Positions 36,101 through 54,259 are shown, numbered from the stretch's first letter. The stretch is DNA of 64,000 nt from Glandiceps talaboti (GCF_964340395.1 NC_135553.1:12638501-12702500); one strand, 5' to 3'. Translations and numbers: made by a program. Notes: a model not told the origin generated them from the letters alone.

Positions 36101-39089
36101 AGCGGATTCATGTGCTGAGATATCTACTGGAGGTTTTTCTGTATTGGCAAGGTCTATTATCTGCACATGGCCTGTCCGTCTACCTGGAAATGCTAGTAGT
36201 GAATTGTTGCTGTTCGGACACAGTTGGCACAAACCTGGAGACGCAATAACAAAAATTCTATGTCATCTTTTTTGAAGCGCTAAGCATAAGATAAAATCAA
36301 TTTTAAAACATTATATAATGACCAATAATAAATTTTCAAATCATACAGAACCAATTAGTTTCCCCCCTAAAAAATCTCATCATTCTTTGAAGTCTTATCT
36401 CTCAGACAGTTTTGAGCAAAGTTCTCATAAAAGCTAGGGAGTAAATGTGCTCTCTATCAACAGTGTTTTTTCCTTGTTTTCCACATGTTGACTGCCATCC
36501 CGTCTACTGACACATTACAGTATTACACATTTGACCGTACACATCCCTGCAGATCCACACTTCTCATATCCTGGCAGTCTGACAGTGCAGGACAAGAAGT
36601 GTGAGGTCAATTTGATCACACATTCTGAACCAATTTTAGTTTTGCCAGAATAAAAGTGGACAACGGAACATTAATCCCACTAACCAACAGTCTAAGATGG
36701 AACATATCACATTCATTGGAAAAATTTTGTCTCACCACACCTGTGGTTTGTATAAGACAAAAAATCCCCCATCTCATGTGAGATATCCTATTTCAGCCCT
36801 TTTTTTTTGGGGGGGGGGGTGGATTCTATTAATTTACATGTTGTATTTACTATCTCAACTTACAGCAACTAAATAATTTTGTAAGCCTGGTTCTCCTATA
36901 GTAATTATTATACTCTGCCTCAAAAAATTTAACATTAATTATAATGTGTGAAATTCCCTCAACACACATTGGAGTGGATTCCTTTTTTTTGTTGATTCAT
37001 GGATATAGGGAAAGTAACTTAACCTAGATGATTACATAGATGTAGCTATACAGTGTATGTTATTCTAAGGGTGACAATTATGAAAAGATTTGCAACAAAG
37101 CAGATTGACTCACCTTTTGGATTATGGCAAGTTTCAAAGACATGCAGCTGTTGTGGGTTCTGTGTAAATGTGTAGACTTTTATCATGGCGTCCAAAACAA
37201 CTACAATCCTGGTAGCAAAATAAAAATGGAGAAAACATTGAAAAACTTAGGAACTCATAAGATTTTTTTTCATTTGAAAAAAAATGCCTGTAGAGTGGAA
37301 AACTGCAAATGGTGTACATTTGTATGATGCTGAGGATAGCAAAGTCTTGAAGATGACAAGGGCTTATTGATATTAGTTATATTGAGTTCTTTGGGTTAGA
37401 CAAACAGTTGTGTGGCAGAGGTATAGAAAAAGTTGGTACAAAACAAAAGAATGATCCCAAAGCGTCCTTATCAAGATACAACCAGTGACATGCAAGCATT
37501 TATAAGCAGAATGTTTTAGAAACAGGGGAAGTAAATAATTGATTTTGATTTTATAACACTTGGCACAGCATGTTGGAAGTACAGAGATAATTATTTTATT
37601 CCATCATTTGATAAGTACACTTTTATGGTCTCTTTACATAATAGTTCACATTCACAAACAAATTTCAAGTTCCCCTTGGATTTCATGTACACATAAAGAA
37701 GCCATAAAACTGTTCTTATGGAAAGATGAAATGTAATACAAGTCTCTGTACTTCCAACATGCTGTGCCTAGCGTTATTAATCCAATTCATTTATTTACTT
37801 TCCCTGTCTGTAACAAGTGCTCCTTGTAAATGCTTGCATGTCAGTGGTTGTAACATTTTTGTGGTGACCTTGGATTAAAACACAGCCCATGTTAGATTAG
37901 GATTAAAATTTGGATGTGACAAACAGTAACTATTGTATGGCAAAGCAATACAAATGTGAACAAAAGAATAATTTTCCTGTCTGTGTGTTCCTTGCGGTAT
38001 ACATGGTATAGATTACTTGGTTAATCTTAGAGCACTGCTTTCCTGGATGTCTGAACAATACAAAAAACATCTCTCATTTACACTTCTACAGAATACCATG
38101 GGACAAAGCTCTTAAGAAATGGTACTATGAGGTGATGATACCCCCAATCTGAGCGAGGGCGCTGCATTCTCAATTTCCTGTTTGCAGTCTGGAATGGTCA
38201 ATTCTTATGACTCCATTGGCAAATAGTACTTAATGCAAAACCTTTTGCTGCATAGTAGCTGGACAGGTACATACATACATGTATCATACACTGCTAATCA
38301 TGTTGTTACAGGATACCTGCTACTTGATTATGCAAATACACATCATGTTGTTTCACTGAAGTGGGCAAACAAAAATATCAGACTTTACACACCTGTCTCT
38401 TCGAAGCCTCACTGCTTTAACTTCACTGGAAAATTCAAGTTCTATTACATGCTTTTTCTTAAGGTCATCCCACACCATAACTACAAAAGGAGACAATCAT
38501 ATCAGAAAATATGTATAATTAACACCAGTGGTAACGACAGTATCTGCAGTGTTCCTGAGTAAAATGGGGTACAGACTGCAACCATTAACTGGGGGTGAGG
38601 GTAACATGATATACCTCCTTATATTTTATATTTTATATTATGGTATTTCTCATGTAGTGTTAAGTAAAATGCTACAAGTATTTTTTTTTTACCAGCCTGA
38701 TGACAAGTAAAATGAAATCATCTCTTTCTCAATCTTACATGACAAATTTCTACTTTTGTGTAAATACGACACAACTTTGGAGAATAATATGCAATTGTTA
38801 TAATTTACCTTTGTTGACGGGATATTTAGGATTTTTACCACCTCCGACTAATGCTAAGTAGTTACATCTAAACAGCATTTCTATATGACCAACTCCACCT
38901 TCGGTAAAATCTGAAAAAAACCCCCTAAGTTCTTTAGTCTTGTCCACTTTCATACATTTACAAATTGTGAGTACATGTGTACTTTTCAAAGAGACAACTG
39001 AAGATAAGTGAACACTGTTAAATCTGTGAACTAAATTTTGTATCTCTCTCTCTCTCTCTCTCTCCCTCCCTCCCTCCCTCCCTCCCTCC

Positions 39090-39177
<88 letters not shown>

Positions 39178-40919
39178 CTGCTTGGTTTTCAAAACACCTG
39201 GGTTTATAGGAAAATAAGTCATTAAAAGAAACCCACTTTACTAAAGTTTATACATAATACATTTTGTTTCAATACTGCTTGTGTGTACCAATCTCCACTC
39301 TTGTCTTTTCAAACATATAAAATAGAGTACACACAAGTACTTACAGTAATTTTGTTCATAATTTTCATAAACTTTATTATTTATTACATAATATACATAA
39401 CATACCTTGTCTTTCTTTTTCTTTGAGGGGATCACAATTATAAACTCGGAAACCACTTTCCATACCACATGCAAAGCATCCTGGGAATGAAAATAGATAT
39501 TATTTATGGACTTGTTTTACAGAATGAATCTTGTTGATAGTATGAATACCGTTACATTAGTCTAGAGGCTATCCCGTGGCTTTGAATCATTCCCCAGAGA
39601 AGGAGGAGAAGGATTCAAAGCTATGAATAGCCTCTATGCCATACATACATGTATGAAAACAGAAACACATTCATTTTTTATACCTCAACATATCCTTCTA
39701 TTTGAGTGATTGTTTGGGGCATTTATAAAAGTGTCCACTAATTACAGACATTACAAATTAAAGTTATGCTAGGGAGTCTAGCTATATTCATACTACTGAC
39801 TATAACTCCTTATCTTGCTATTGTACAGTCAGTCCACTGTTTACATTGAGTGTTCTACTGACAAATTTGAATGGTAATCTTGGTAACTAGACACAGAACT
39901 ATACATGTGCTAATTCAAATCAAAACTTGTAAAAACAAATACATAAAATTGCAAAATTATTTACAAGTACACTGGCCTATCATGGTGGGTTCTCAACCTT
40001 AACATGCACCTGGCATATTTACTGACCTTTTGACTCAGAATGGCAAATTTCTTGAAAACAGTCTAAATACAATTAACATATCCTGACATTGTGCAATAGA
40101 CAAGTTTGTTAAACTTTTTGCAAAGGAAATAATTTTGTAGCATACCAGACAAAAACACATACATTTTGTTACAATGAAGTATAAATTAATTTCAATAACA
40201 ACTCAGAATATGGTATGACATACTTGCAATTAAATGGTAAACAAAATTTACAATGAAATGAATCCCCCAAAAGTTAAATTGTGTCAACTGACAACCAGAT
40301 ACAACATAAAAAATTCAGTAGCAATTGTTTTAATAGCTACCGTATCATACTATAAATGTTTAAAGTCCATTTTTGCACTATTATGTGACATCCACAAGGG
40401 TACGAATACAAACACTTTGATCTACCTACATTTGGAATAATATTTTCTACCTTATTAGTATAGTATGGGGAACAAGTCATTTACACTTTTCCATCACACG
40501 TAAGATACATTGGTGACATTGGTCCACGCCCCCTTTTATTGTACCCGAAACATCACTAACAATAACGCTTGTGTTCTTACAATTTTGAGAGACCGCATCC
40601 GGAAGTAATTCGCACACTATGGGAGACTCGGCTATCGTTTAAACTAATGAAAATGATTAACGGAATTTTTTACTGCTCTAGAAAAATGTGAGAAGCTGTT
40701 TGAGTTCGCTGTTTCACCAAGTTTTTATTTTTTCACACATTTACATTCATCAACACACGATAAAGTTGCTGAACCCGTGGGCGGGTACCGGGGTACAGAC
40801 CACACAGCAAATTTCCACTACAAGCAGATACAATCATTTTTTGATGACATACCTTGGTCTTGGTTGAATCCAGAGTACAGGAGCCCATTTCCGTGAGGAT
40901 TTTGTGGTCCTAGGTTCAT
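33186..40919 (-). CDS. WDR45B: WDR45B / WIPI3 beta-propeller, ten exons, 344 aa
   Basis: PROPPIN family WD-repeat protein that binds PI3P/PI(3,5)P2 on autophagic membranes and acts in autophagosome formation. Exons (minus): 40919-40853, 39480-39406, 38910-38809, 38480-38393, 37208-37114, 36234-36044, 35604-35519, 34833-34732, 34141-34020 and 33292-33186. They total 1035 nt, exactly 344 codons plus stop, the length I recall for the human protein. The phosphoinositide-binding LRRG motif is at residues 224-227. Paralogue-diagnostic text such as [18 protein letters not shown] and TEKPPVDI favours WDR45B over WDR45. The start [15 protein letters not shown] matches the family. Head to head with ECHS1. 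The introns carry foldback elements and microsatellites. Confidence 0.98.
33627..34000. repeat. (ATATC)n pentanucleotide array in WDR45B intron 9
   Basis: About 370 bp of ATCAT/ATATC units with occasional variants. It ends about 18 bp from the exon 9 donor (34018-34019), so the array starts almost at the beginning of the transcribed intron. Confidence 0.95.
35127..35462. mobile_element. TTAA-bounded foldback MITE (family M3), in WDR45B intron 7
   Basis: A 336-bp imperfect palindrome starting ttaaagtggccatatggatg and ending with the complement. The arms extend most of the way to the centre (gtttgtaact on both sides). A related copy is at 43863-44190. Confidence 0.85.
37480..37855. mobile_element. 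Foldback element in WDR45B intron 4
   Basis: Inverted arms sharing gacatgcaagcattta, aagtaaataa and gcacagcatgttggaagtac. The last is nearly exact (37566-37587 against 37752-37775). No coding content. Flanking text (agaaaaagttg, gaatgatcc) also recurs near 42902-42935 in ECHS1. Confidence 0.75.
39041..39174. repeat. (TC)n / (CCCT)n microsatellite in WDR45B intron 2
   Basis: Long CT tract with a tetranucleotide CCCT block. Confidence 0.97.
39563..39636. repeat. 74-bp foldback in WDR45B intron 1
   Basis: Arms agaggctat and tggctttgaatc pair with gattcaaagcta and atagcctct across a short centre. Confidence 0.65.
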
Positions 40920-41301
40920 TTTGTCTTTAAATCAAACCTAATTACGATGTCTATAAAAGGTCAGAGACGAGCGATAGTGACATGTACGAAGTTCGATTTA
41001 CAACAAGCATTCCACCATATTGGATTTGACTTGTTTACGTCCCTAAGTTCTTGTGAATTATTTAGATGGTGGTAACAGTTCAGGATGTGAATAGGAGAAT
41101 TTTTCTGAGAACACTAACAATTCTCATATTGAAATATTACTTTAACGGATTCATATTAATAATTCCGCTAAATTAACACAATTTCGTTCCATACGTGACA
41201 ATCTATCATCGCAAGTCATTTTCAATTAATTTTCATCAAGCCAAAGGGCCTTGTCTACATGGTTTTAAATACCGCGAGATTTCCACGTGAGTACAACCAA
41301 C
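40920..41301. promoter_or_regulatory. Shared divergent promoter interval of WDR45B and ECHS1
   Basis: 382 bp separate the two start codons, which diverge. No TATA box is obvious near either gene. A CGCG-containing accgcgagat lies at 41271-41280 and an E-box CACGTG at 41284-41289, close to the ECHS1 start. It includes both 5' UTRs. Function as a bidirectional promoter is inferred from geometry. Confidence 0.65.
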
Positions 41302-46061
<4,760 letters not shown>

Positions 46062-46065
46062 TCAA

Positions 46066-46071
46066 AATAAA
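46066..46071 (+). terminator. AATAAA poly(A) signal of ECHS1
   Basis: AATAAA 5 nt after the stop codon (taatcaaaataaag). The 3' UTR would be very short unless a later signal is used. Confidence 0.6.
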
Positions 46072-46611
46072 GTACATTGCATATTCCTGATGACATACTG
46101 GTTCTATTTTGACACATGCTTGGGTTTGGAAAAAATTATATATCATATACATAATAACTTGTTTATCATTGAATTCTGTCGATACTTTTCAGTTTATATT
46201 TTGGTATATACAGCTAGCTAGGGAAGTCTTTCTGTGTTGTCTAACAAATGATATAAAAAGATGGCTGAATTTATTACTCTGGGGCAATCACTTTCGACAA
46301 ACTAAAACAGAAACAAACTAAAATTATTATTATGACATGTTGACATTAATTGATCAGATGTTGGTGTGATCACTCTCACAGTAGAATGGTTCAGTCTATG
46401 GGAAGACCCATTCAGTATTTTAGTTGTGTAGACTTGAGGTTTGGGGGCGGATTTCCAGTTATTTCAGTTCTGTGATTATATGGTGATTAAATTGACAACA
46501 TCATGACGCCACTATCACCCATTTCTGCCAATGCTAGACCTCTGTCATAACTAATCGTATGAAAGTATTCATTGGATAATTAGAAGTCTATGTACAACTT
46601 GAATATTGTAA

Positions 46612-46793
46612 CAGAACCCCATGGCATGTGAGTGCAAGTGTGGTGTACTCAGGATATTTGCACTTGTTCTTGCAGTGTTCTGTGCAGCCGTACTACCACA
46701 AACATAGCGAGTGAAAGTGCAGTAGAAAATACTGCAAGCATGAGTACAAATACCCCTGAGTACCCACACTGAAACTCATGCGGATGGGGTTCT
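46612..46793. mobile_element. Foldback MITE, family M1 (copy 2)
   Basis: Starts cagaaccccatggcatg and ends catgcggatggggttct. Internal inverted copies of gtgcaagtgtgg-type arms. A shared block at 46906-46972 (gtattgcactgcagtg) parallels 3463-3530, so the family has a conserved 3' side segment. Confidence 0.7.
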
Positions 46794-49700
46794 CTTAATT
46801 ATTACATGTTTATCTGAAACAGAAACTTTCTGTAAAAATGACACTGTTCAAACACATGCTTTCGTGAACATTGAATTCTCCAATTTGCATATCATTTGCA
46901 TGCAGGTATGCAATATTGTTTTCAGTATTGCACTGCAGTGCAAATACCATTAGTATGCATGAGCACTGGTGTAGGTGAACTCAATAACAATACATTATCT
47001 TGTGAAGTTCGTTTCCCAAAACTCAACAAATATATCATGGAGAACTTTACTGTGACTGTCAAGAAGATTTGTTAAGAATAGCACAGAGTGGTTTTATAGA
47101 CGTAAATGAAGGGAAAAATATGACGTGTTATGCGATAACTCATGAGTGAATACCTGATGTAACCAACAAATAAATGAATAAAGCAAGAAAATATAATTTT
47201 ATTATCCATATTTGTGTGAATTATTGGATTGTTTAAAAGATGCATCTCAGTTTCACTATAGCAAGTGACAAATTTTGTTCATTATATAAAATTTATTTTC
47301 TATGACATGTGGATACCATTTTGGGTAGGGAACATCTATGTCTCAATTCCACCGGAGTAAATGACCAGCCCATCCACGTCACCCTTCTGCAAATGTTAAA
47401 TACCAAAATCAGCTCGTGTTTTTTTGCATAATATTTTCAGATGTTAAAATGTAGAACGGGTTTGGATTGAAATTTACACTGCAGGTCTCAGAAAAAATGA
47501 ATACCTCACCCACTGATTTAAACTGGAAAGTCTGTGAATGTATGTTATGTAAACCAACATGTATACACACCCACACACGTACACACACTAACACACAGAC
47601 ACAGACACAGACACACACACACACACACACACATACATACATACAGACACGCACATACACACACACACATATATATATGTACATATATACACGAAGACAA
47701 TGTACCAATAAATATGCATATTAACTGAATAATTATGGTAAGGAATGGATAAGCAGAATTGTAAATCTATAAGTAATATTATCTTTTGTGTTCTGTGTGG
47801 AAACAGAGTAGTGACTACATCGGTTACCCAGCATTTGAATGTTTTTACTCAGAGTTCAACTTGATAATTCGAAATTATCGGTATGTCAACGAACTGCAAG
47901 TTTGCTGCAAGGTCAGTGCTATGCATAATACCGGGGTAGTAGTCCCATGTCTACACGGCAGACGAAGTAAAGTAAACTTATGTCACCGCCTGGTGGCGTC
48001 GTCACTTCGCAATTGGAAAGACGTATAAAGTATATGTATTACATCGTCGCAAACCACGGCCTGTTTTACGGCAACGTTCTTAACGAGCCTCCCAATGTTG
48101 TAGAAATAATAACTCTGGTTTGCGAGAATGATGTATTACGGCACAGACAAGACATGGAAACGTTGATTATGTAATTAGAAAATATGAAGATCTGATTAGC
48201 AGGAAGTAAGAGTGAGTATGATTTAGGAGATTCATGTACTAGTACATAATTATGAATAAATAAATATTGCATTTAAAAAGAGCTTACTTTTCTAAGTGAT
48301 TTGTCATTGGTATCATTCACGAATGTGTGTCACGACGTGAAATGATCTATGCACAACACCGATGTGCTGCCACCAAGCTTTTAAGAACACAAGCGACACA
48401 CCTTAAATACTCCGTAATCACGTGACATACAAGAACTCCGACGTGCCTTATAATAAATTCAAAACACATTTGCACCTTTCTAATTTGCCAAAAGGCGTTC
48501 TGGAAGAAGCAAGAGCAACATAACTGAAACCACCTGTAGCCTAAGAGTGAACGACTTATTATAAATCATACCAAATCGTCTAATTCAAAGGTAGGATTTA
48601 CGATTATTTTCAAACTGTTACAATTTTAATAGCGTTCATATTGATTTAAAAGTTTGTTCTCTTAGTAGATTTGAACGAAAGTAACGATTCAAACCAATCT
48701 AAAATACCACACAGTTTTCAGACCAATGGCTATATCATTTGACAACGCGTTTTCCCATTAAAGTTGCTGGGGGGGGGGGGGGGTACCTGTCAAAAAAGTG
48801 GTCGTCGATTCAATACTAAAGTGTCGATAAAAAGTAAATTATGTATATGAAGAGGAAAATATACTATACGCGGTTTGACGTCATCTAAGGGAGAATATAT
48901 ATCTCGGTACTTCCCTGGTGAAATTTTCAATCGCTATGAAAGGAATGTCGATCGGTTATAGTAAATTACATTCGTCACATTTCGTTAAACGATGCGCAAT
49001 GAAAAAAAAGGGGGAAAAAGTATTATTATTGACATACAGCTTGATAGATTTTTGCTGTAGGAACTATGTGATCAGTAAATACACCATACACTTCGTCGCT
49101 GTTTACAATGAAACATCCCTTCTGATCGACGGTGTGTGTTACCCTATTCACAACTTTTGCCAAGATCACGCTCTGTTTGTTCGAAATAATGTCAGCGATA
49201 GGCTATAATGCAGAGATGGTTTAACTATAGCAACAAAAGGGAAGTCACACTGAAAACAACAGAATCAAGAGTACATTAAAGTCTGCCTACGGGGATTCTT
49301 AGAAATTGTACAATTGTACAATGTAAATGAATTGTTTTCATGATACACGGTACGTCCACATGCGTAATGGAAATACTTCACGATGTACCAGTGTCATATG
49401 TAGCTATAGTTTCTTTTAGTTTTATATGAAGGTAAATATTGAAACAGGGACGTATATACAGTTTATACGTCCCTGATTGAAAGAAGGCTATACTTTGACA
49501 TGACCTACAGGTGTAACTTCATTTCTTGCTGCTTAAATCCACGCCACAGCAAGCAATGTAAGTAAGGCGACAAGAGCTGTCTGCGTGCCTATCTGAACTA
49601 AGTCTTGTGTTTTGTTTTCTGTAGGGTTCCGAGTAATACCTATCTGTTTAAATGCCCGCCTAGCTCTCATATTGGTCACAGTCTGTGTGATACTTTCATG

Positions 49701-50714
49701 GTCTACCTATGTTCGTTAGTTTCCGCGCGCGCATACCCGTGCATATAACATGGTATGGAACACCAACAACGTATACGTAAATAAATAAATAAATAATAAA
49801 TAAATAAATATAGATACGTGAGCGAGTGAGTGAGTGAGTGAGTGAGTGAGTGAGTGAGTGAGTGAGTGCGTGAGTAAGTAAGTATAAATGAATAAGTTGC
49901 AAAAGTTGGTTTATATAGGAATAACCCTTAGGCCTACACATAGTAGTAGTATACAATAAATACATTGTCATCTCCCTACACGGTTTATTCTTCAAGTCCG
50001 CTTCACGGACAACTTTGCGGAACTAAAAATGTGTAAAGGCTCTAGGCAATCGTCATGTTTGCATTTCATCATACCTTGACAACTTTTGTCAGGTGCTGTG
50101 ACATTGAGTGGACAGGTAGACAATTCTGTTTAAATTCAGTTGATAGGTACCATGGCAACACGGAAACATGTCTTTTGACTGCTTTCAAGTAGCATACGCT
50201 TGTAAACTATCTCTGAAAGAGCGAAGATGCTCTTTTGTTTGGGAAAGCTTAACTGGAAGATGATCCTGGCTCCATGCTTTGTTATTTTGTCCTTTATATC
50301 AGTCTCTTAAAAAAGAACTAATATAATTTTATTTCATACAGTACCCACCTCGAGAAAAAGCAATCATTTTACAAGTGACTAACTTACAATTTTCCGTTTG
50401 TCTAGATCTAATTTTGTGTTAAAAGTTTTTTTTTCGCAGAGCGAAGACACTAGTACTGACTGTTAATTTCAATACTATTTGTTATTGTGTTCTTGTATTA
50501 TTTACACTTTCAATTAATGAAATTCAAAATACAGAGGTTGTAATATTTTACAAACTATGTTAATCAACAGCGTCCTCCTTGGCAGATTTATGCAGATATA
50601 TTGCAAACAAGTACAACCCAGTTCAGCTATTTGGCACTACTTCAATATATTTTATTTCTTCCCAATTGGTTACACAGGCACAGACTCAATACTTTACCGT
50701 CAGTCCGGTTCAAC
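46794..50714. other. Intergenic DNA between ECHS1 and the microprotein
   Basis: No supported gene. Holds CA/CATA microsatellites (about 47565-47690), a G16-type poly-G tract near 48770-48783, a perfect 11-bp-stem hairpin (cagggacgtat...) at 49445-49475, and an AAAT/GTGA array (49778-49880). A 96-codon plus frame at 48918-49208 has no recognisable features. Confidence 0.5.
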
Positions 50715-50876
50715 ATGGCTAACGTGGTTGGAATAATAGTGGGTGTCTTTTTGGCCATCGGTTTGGTAGTAGTTCTCTTCATTTGCTGTGTCTGTGGATT
50801 CGAAGAAGGGTGCAAGGCTATGCATTGTTTGTGTGGAGCAGCCCAAGTCGGTGTCGACGTAGCCGGTGTTTGTTGA
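50715..50876 (+). CDS. Putative 53-aa single-pass membrane microprotein
   Basis: ATG at 50715 in context tcaacATGGC. Residues 4-27 (VVGIIVGVFLAIGLVVVLFI) are a strong transmembrane helix. A short Cys-rich tail with seven cysteines follows (CCVCGFEEGCKAMHCLCG). A good splice acceptor (gttacacag at about 50681) sits in front, which would place the ATG in an exon after a 5' UTR intron. No family is recognised and codon evidence is minimal at this length. It could be chance, or the end of a longer gene whose upstream exons I did not find. Confidence 0.4.
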   Translation: MANVVGIIVGVFLAIGLVVVLFICCVCGFEEGCKAMHCLCGAAQVGVDVAGVC

Positions 50877-52134
50877 AAACCATATCAATATGCTCGCTCA
50901 TTATATTACCCTTTCTCACAACAACTCTAAACTGTGTACTTTATCATCAGATAGCATATTCTATATACTTATACTTTCACATATGTACGACTGTTGTAGT
51001 TTTTGATATCAAATAGAAGAACTGATTCACCTTGACCTTGAACATAATTGATCTAATTCCACGCTGCCCCTGATGACGACTGATCAATGCGGGTGTATCT
51101 GTGTACTAAATGAGAGATGAGGATGCAGTTATAAGCCATCACGACAAAAGGAGCCATGGTATTAGTAACGCGCCTTTTGTATATTCTTTACTATTAACAC
51201 AAGTCTATCGAGATATTTGATCATGAATACTTACATTTAATGATTATGTTTACCAGTTACCACAACTCTTTCTGAGAAGACTTTACTTCAATCCGACTAT
51301 ATTAACTGTCACTCTTTCACTCTTTTCAGAGTTTAGCGTTTAGCGTTTGGTCTGTATATTTTCTGAATGTAATCCATGAACATGGTTTATATTTCCTACC
51401 AAGTGAAGTTTATATATTTATATCTGAGCAAACAAACAAACAAACAAACACACAAACAAACAAACAAAACAAACAAACAAACACACACACACATGAGAGA
51501 TTATGATATTGTCAGATCTACAGTGAATATAGAAGTAGTCTAGGCTGCAGTTGTAACATAAATAAATTCGTGTTATTCTTGTTCGGATACATTTAAATGG
51601 TCTTTTGCTTTTAGAGTTTTAATACTAGTATCTCTAAACCACAGACCCTACACGAAAACAAGGTTGGCTCTTTTTTGTGAAAATGCGTGACAGCAATTAA
51701 TGACCAGCGAATTCTTGGATTGAAAATCGTGACTGATTTTATCTGAGCTATGTTCCTTTATGGTAAGGGATCTCTCTTAATTCAGTTTTCAAAATTGGTA
51801 AATTCGGCTTAGAAGAGGACTACAGTACACTTGGGTGAGGCATTCTGGGGAAACAAAACAAACCTAGGGGTTCCTAGTCTCTTTAAACTCAGACCACTAT
51901 AGTTTTGTACAGTGGAATACTTGAGCAAGATGTTGTATATTATAGGGTTGGTGTAAATGACCTTTTCTCTACGTCCCCAAAGCTTAAAGATTAGAGTGAT
52001 GTACATACTGTATGTAATCTGTCTGCCTGACGTTTGTGCCAAAACGATTCTATTCCCGCCTTTTCGTGTCAGTATTCGTCTATCGATAATCGAATGCCAA
52101 GGTACATAATTTTTTGTCACTCCAGGTGTGTCGA

Positions 52135-52250
52135 CCCAATCACAGCCCAGTCAGGGGTTTATAAGCGTAGTGTGCTGGTGGGGCTCCTCCTTGCCGTTTT
52201 TCTTCCCGCCCTCGCCCACCCATAATTTATTTACTGTTTGCTGTGGTCAT
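52135..52250 (+). promoter_or_regulatory. Promoter-like CCAAT/TATA block of unknown origin
   Basis: cccaatcacagcccag is followed about 12 bp later by ggtttataagcg, then a pyrimidine-rich leader. This is the layout of an RNA polymerase II core promoter. No open frame follows; instead a direct duplication starts at 52236. It may be the edge of a decayed retroelement. Confidence 0.35.
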
Positions 52251-53027
52251 TTGACATGTATTCTTTGAATTTTGTTGCTTATTCCAGTATTTAAATTGTT
52301 GACAGCAGTCTTCAGTCGTACGTATTTCTCTCAATACTTTCAATATGCGTTCGTATATTTGAATTTGTTTGCTGTGGTCATATGACATGTATTCTTTGGA
52401 TTTAGTTAATTATTTCAGTATTTAAATTGCTTGCACTGGCCATCAGCCACGCGTATATTTGATTTTGCAGTGGTCATTAGACGTGCACACTTCATTTAAT
52501 CAATCCTTTCTAATTTAATTTTCCTTGTAACGTTTGTAGGTTAAACATGTTCTTAAAATAATAACTTTGATACTTCACTGTACATATCTTTCGGGCAGGT
52601 TGGCCCAACAAGTAATCGAATTAAAAGCCGGCCTGCAATATGGCCCAATCTAACATTGGTGTGTGTTGACGTTGATACTTTGTTAATGCGAATGAAAGTC
52701 CAAATGAATGTTGTTTCATGAAGTGTGAAAAAGCTACAGAGAGGACCATGTCTAGACCTTTTGAATACGCAATAACGACCATATGCAGACGACCCTTTAC
52801 ATTTATCATATGATTACAAAAAAAATGTCGAAATGTTGTATAAGTCTCACTTCAGCCTCAGGACCCTGATGACCCAGGTTACCTTACAAATCTCTCTCAT
52901 ACTATCTACTTATCAATCACCATATGCAAATTACTGAATTTTACCTACTACATGCGCATAAGCTGCGTAGTCGTCTGGAGAAAGATTTTTTTCTCAAAAA
53001 ATTTGTTTTTCCTAATAAACGACGTGT

Positions 53028-53082
53028 GTGTGTATGTATGTATGTATGTATGTATGTATGTATGTATGTATGTATGTATGTA

Positions 53083-53129
<47 letters not shown>

Positions 53130-53316
53130 GTTTATGTGCGTCAGTAGTTACCAGATGACAATACTATATTTGTGTCAAAGTAAGAAAAGAACCCTATTAC
53201 AACAAACACAAGCATATTCTACCCTAACCACTTTCTCTTGTTTGTTTGTTTGTTTGTTTGTTTGTTTGTTTGATTGATTGATTGATTGATTGATTGTTTG
53301 TTTGTTTGCTTGCTTT

Positions 53317-53383
<67 letters not shown>

Positions 53384-53446
53384 TTCTGCATGTCTGTCTG
53401 TCTGTCTGCCTGCCTACCTGTCTGTCTGTCTGTCTGTCTGTCTGTA

Positions 53447-53483
<37 letters not shown>

Positions 53484-53485
53484 AC
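53028..53485. repeat. TGTA, TG, TTTG, CTGT microsatellite cluster
   Basis: Three arrays: (TGTA)n/(TG)n at 53028-53130, (TTTG)n/(ATTG)n at 53238-53312, and (TGTC)n at 53318-53482. The cysteine- or glutamine-rich frames here are artefacts. Confidence 0.97.
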
Positions 53486-53768
53486 ATAATGTAATGATAA
53501 ATATATATATATTATGATAGTAGATATGCAATGATATACTGGATATATATGAAGCATAAGAACCAATACTATACTATTTATAATTCGGTTATGTTTGTGA
53601 CTAACCACTCCACCGACAATGCTATAACACTACTACTATTTCCTGAGTTAAAAGTACCTCATGTCAAATCCGTAAGATTAGAGGCAACATGTGTCCGTCA
53701 ATCAGCCAATAAACAATACTGTCAGCTACAATATTTATAACTGCAGCAGCAGCAGCAGCAACAACAAT

Positions 53769-54259
53769 TTAAACATAACTTGTAACAGAAAAATGCAAAT
53801 TCGGATTCTCCGTCACCAGTCGAGTTATGTAGCCTTCATTGTCGATCCCAGATTGTGGCTTGGGAGAACCAGGTGCAGAATTTACAATCGTTGCGCCGTT
53901 CTTCAATTGCTTCTCCTCGTCACTACATGTATCGGTAGCCTTCTCTTCGTCTGTATGAGTAATAGTAGAGATCTTCTCAGCCTTTTCTGTTAAAGTTTTC
54001 TCCGTGGTATTTGGATTTTCAGCTATGCCATTGGCGTCGGCATCCACGTGTACTTCCAAATCAGCCGTTCGCTCGGGATCCAACACTTGGTCTAAGTTTC
54101 CCATTTTCCGACTTCGGAAGAATGCCCGTGCAAATATCCCCAATGCGAAAAACTCACATACTACCAGAAAGTTATAAATATCTGCAAAATATGTGTAAAA
54201 TTAAGATTAATTAATTAAGAATTTTTTCATTATCCTTTATAGACAAATGGACTAGCTAG

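Larger units (their letters stand above)
50877..53768. other. Intergenic DNA with a promoter-like block and microsatellites
   Basis: (CAAA)n at about 51428-51482. A CCAAT plus TATA-like block at 52135-52165. A direct duplication of about 130 bp (52236-52300 against 52368-52430, sharing tttgctgtggtcat and gacatgtattctttg). Long TGTA, TG, TTTG and CTGT arrays at 53028-53485. No gene supported. Confidence 0.55.

Noticed and set aside
48918-49208. 96-codon plus-strand frame with several Cys and Lys-rich segments
   Set aside because: No recognisable motif or gene context.
53175-53531. 118-codon Gln/Thr-rich frame and overlapping Cys/Leu/Ser-rich frames
   Set aside because: Entirely CTGT and TTTG repeat DNA.
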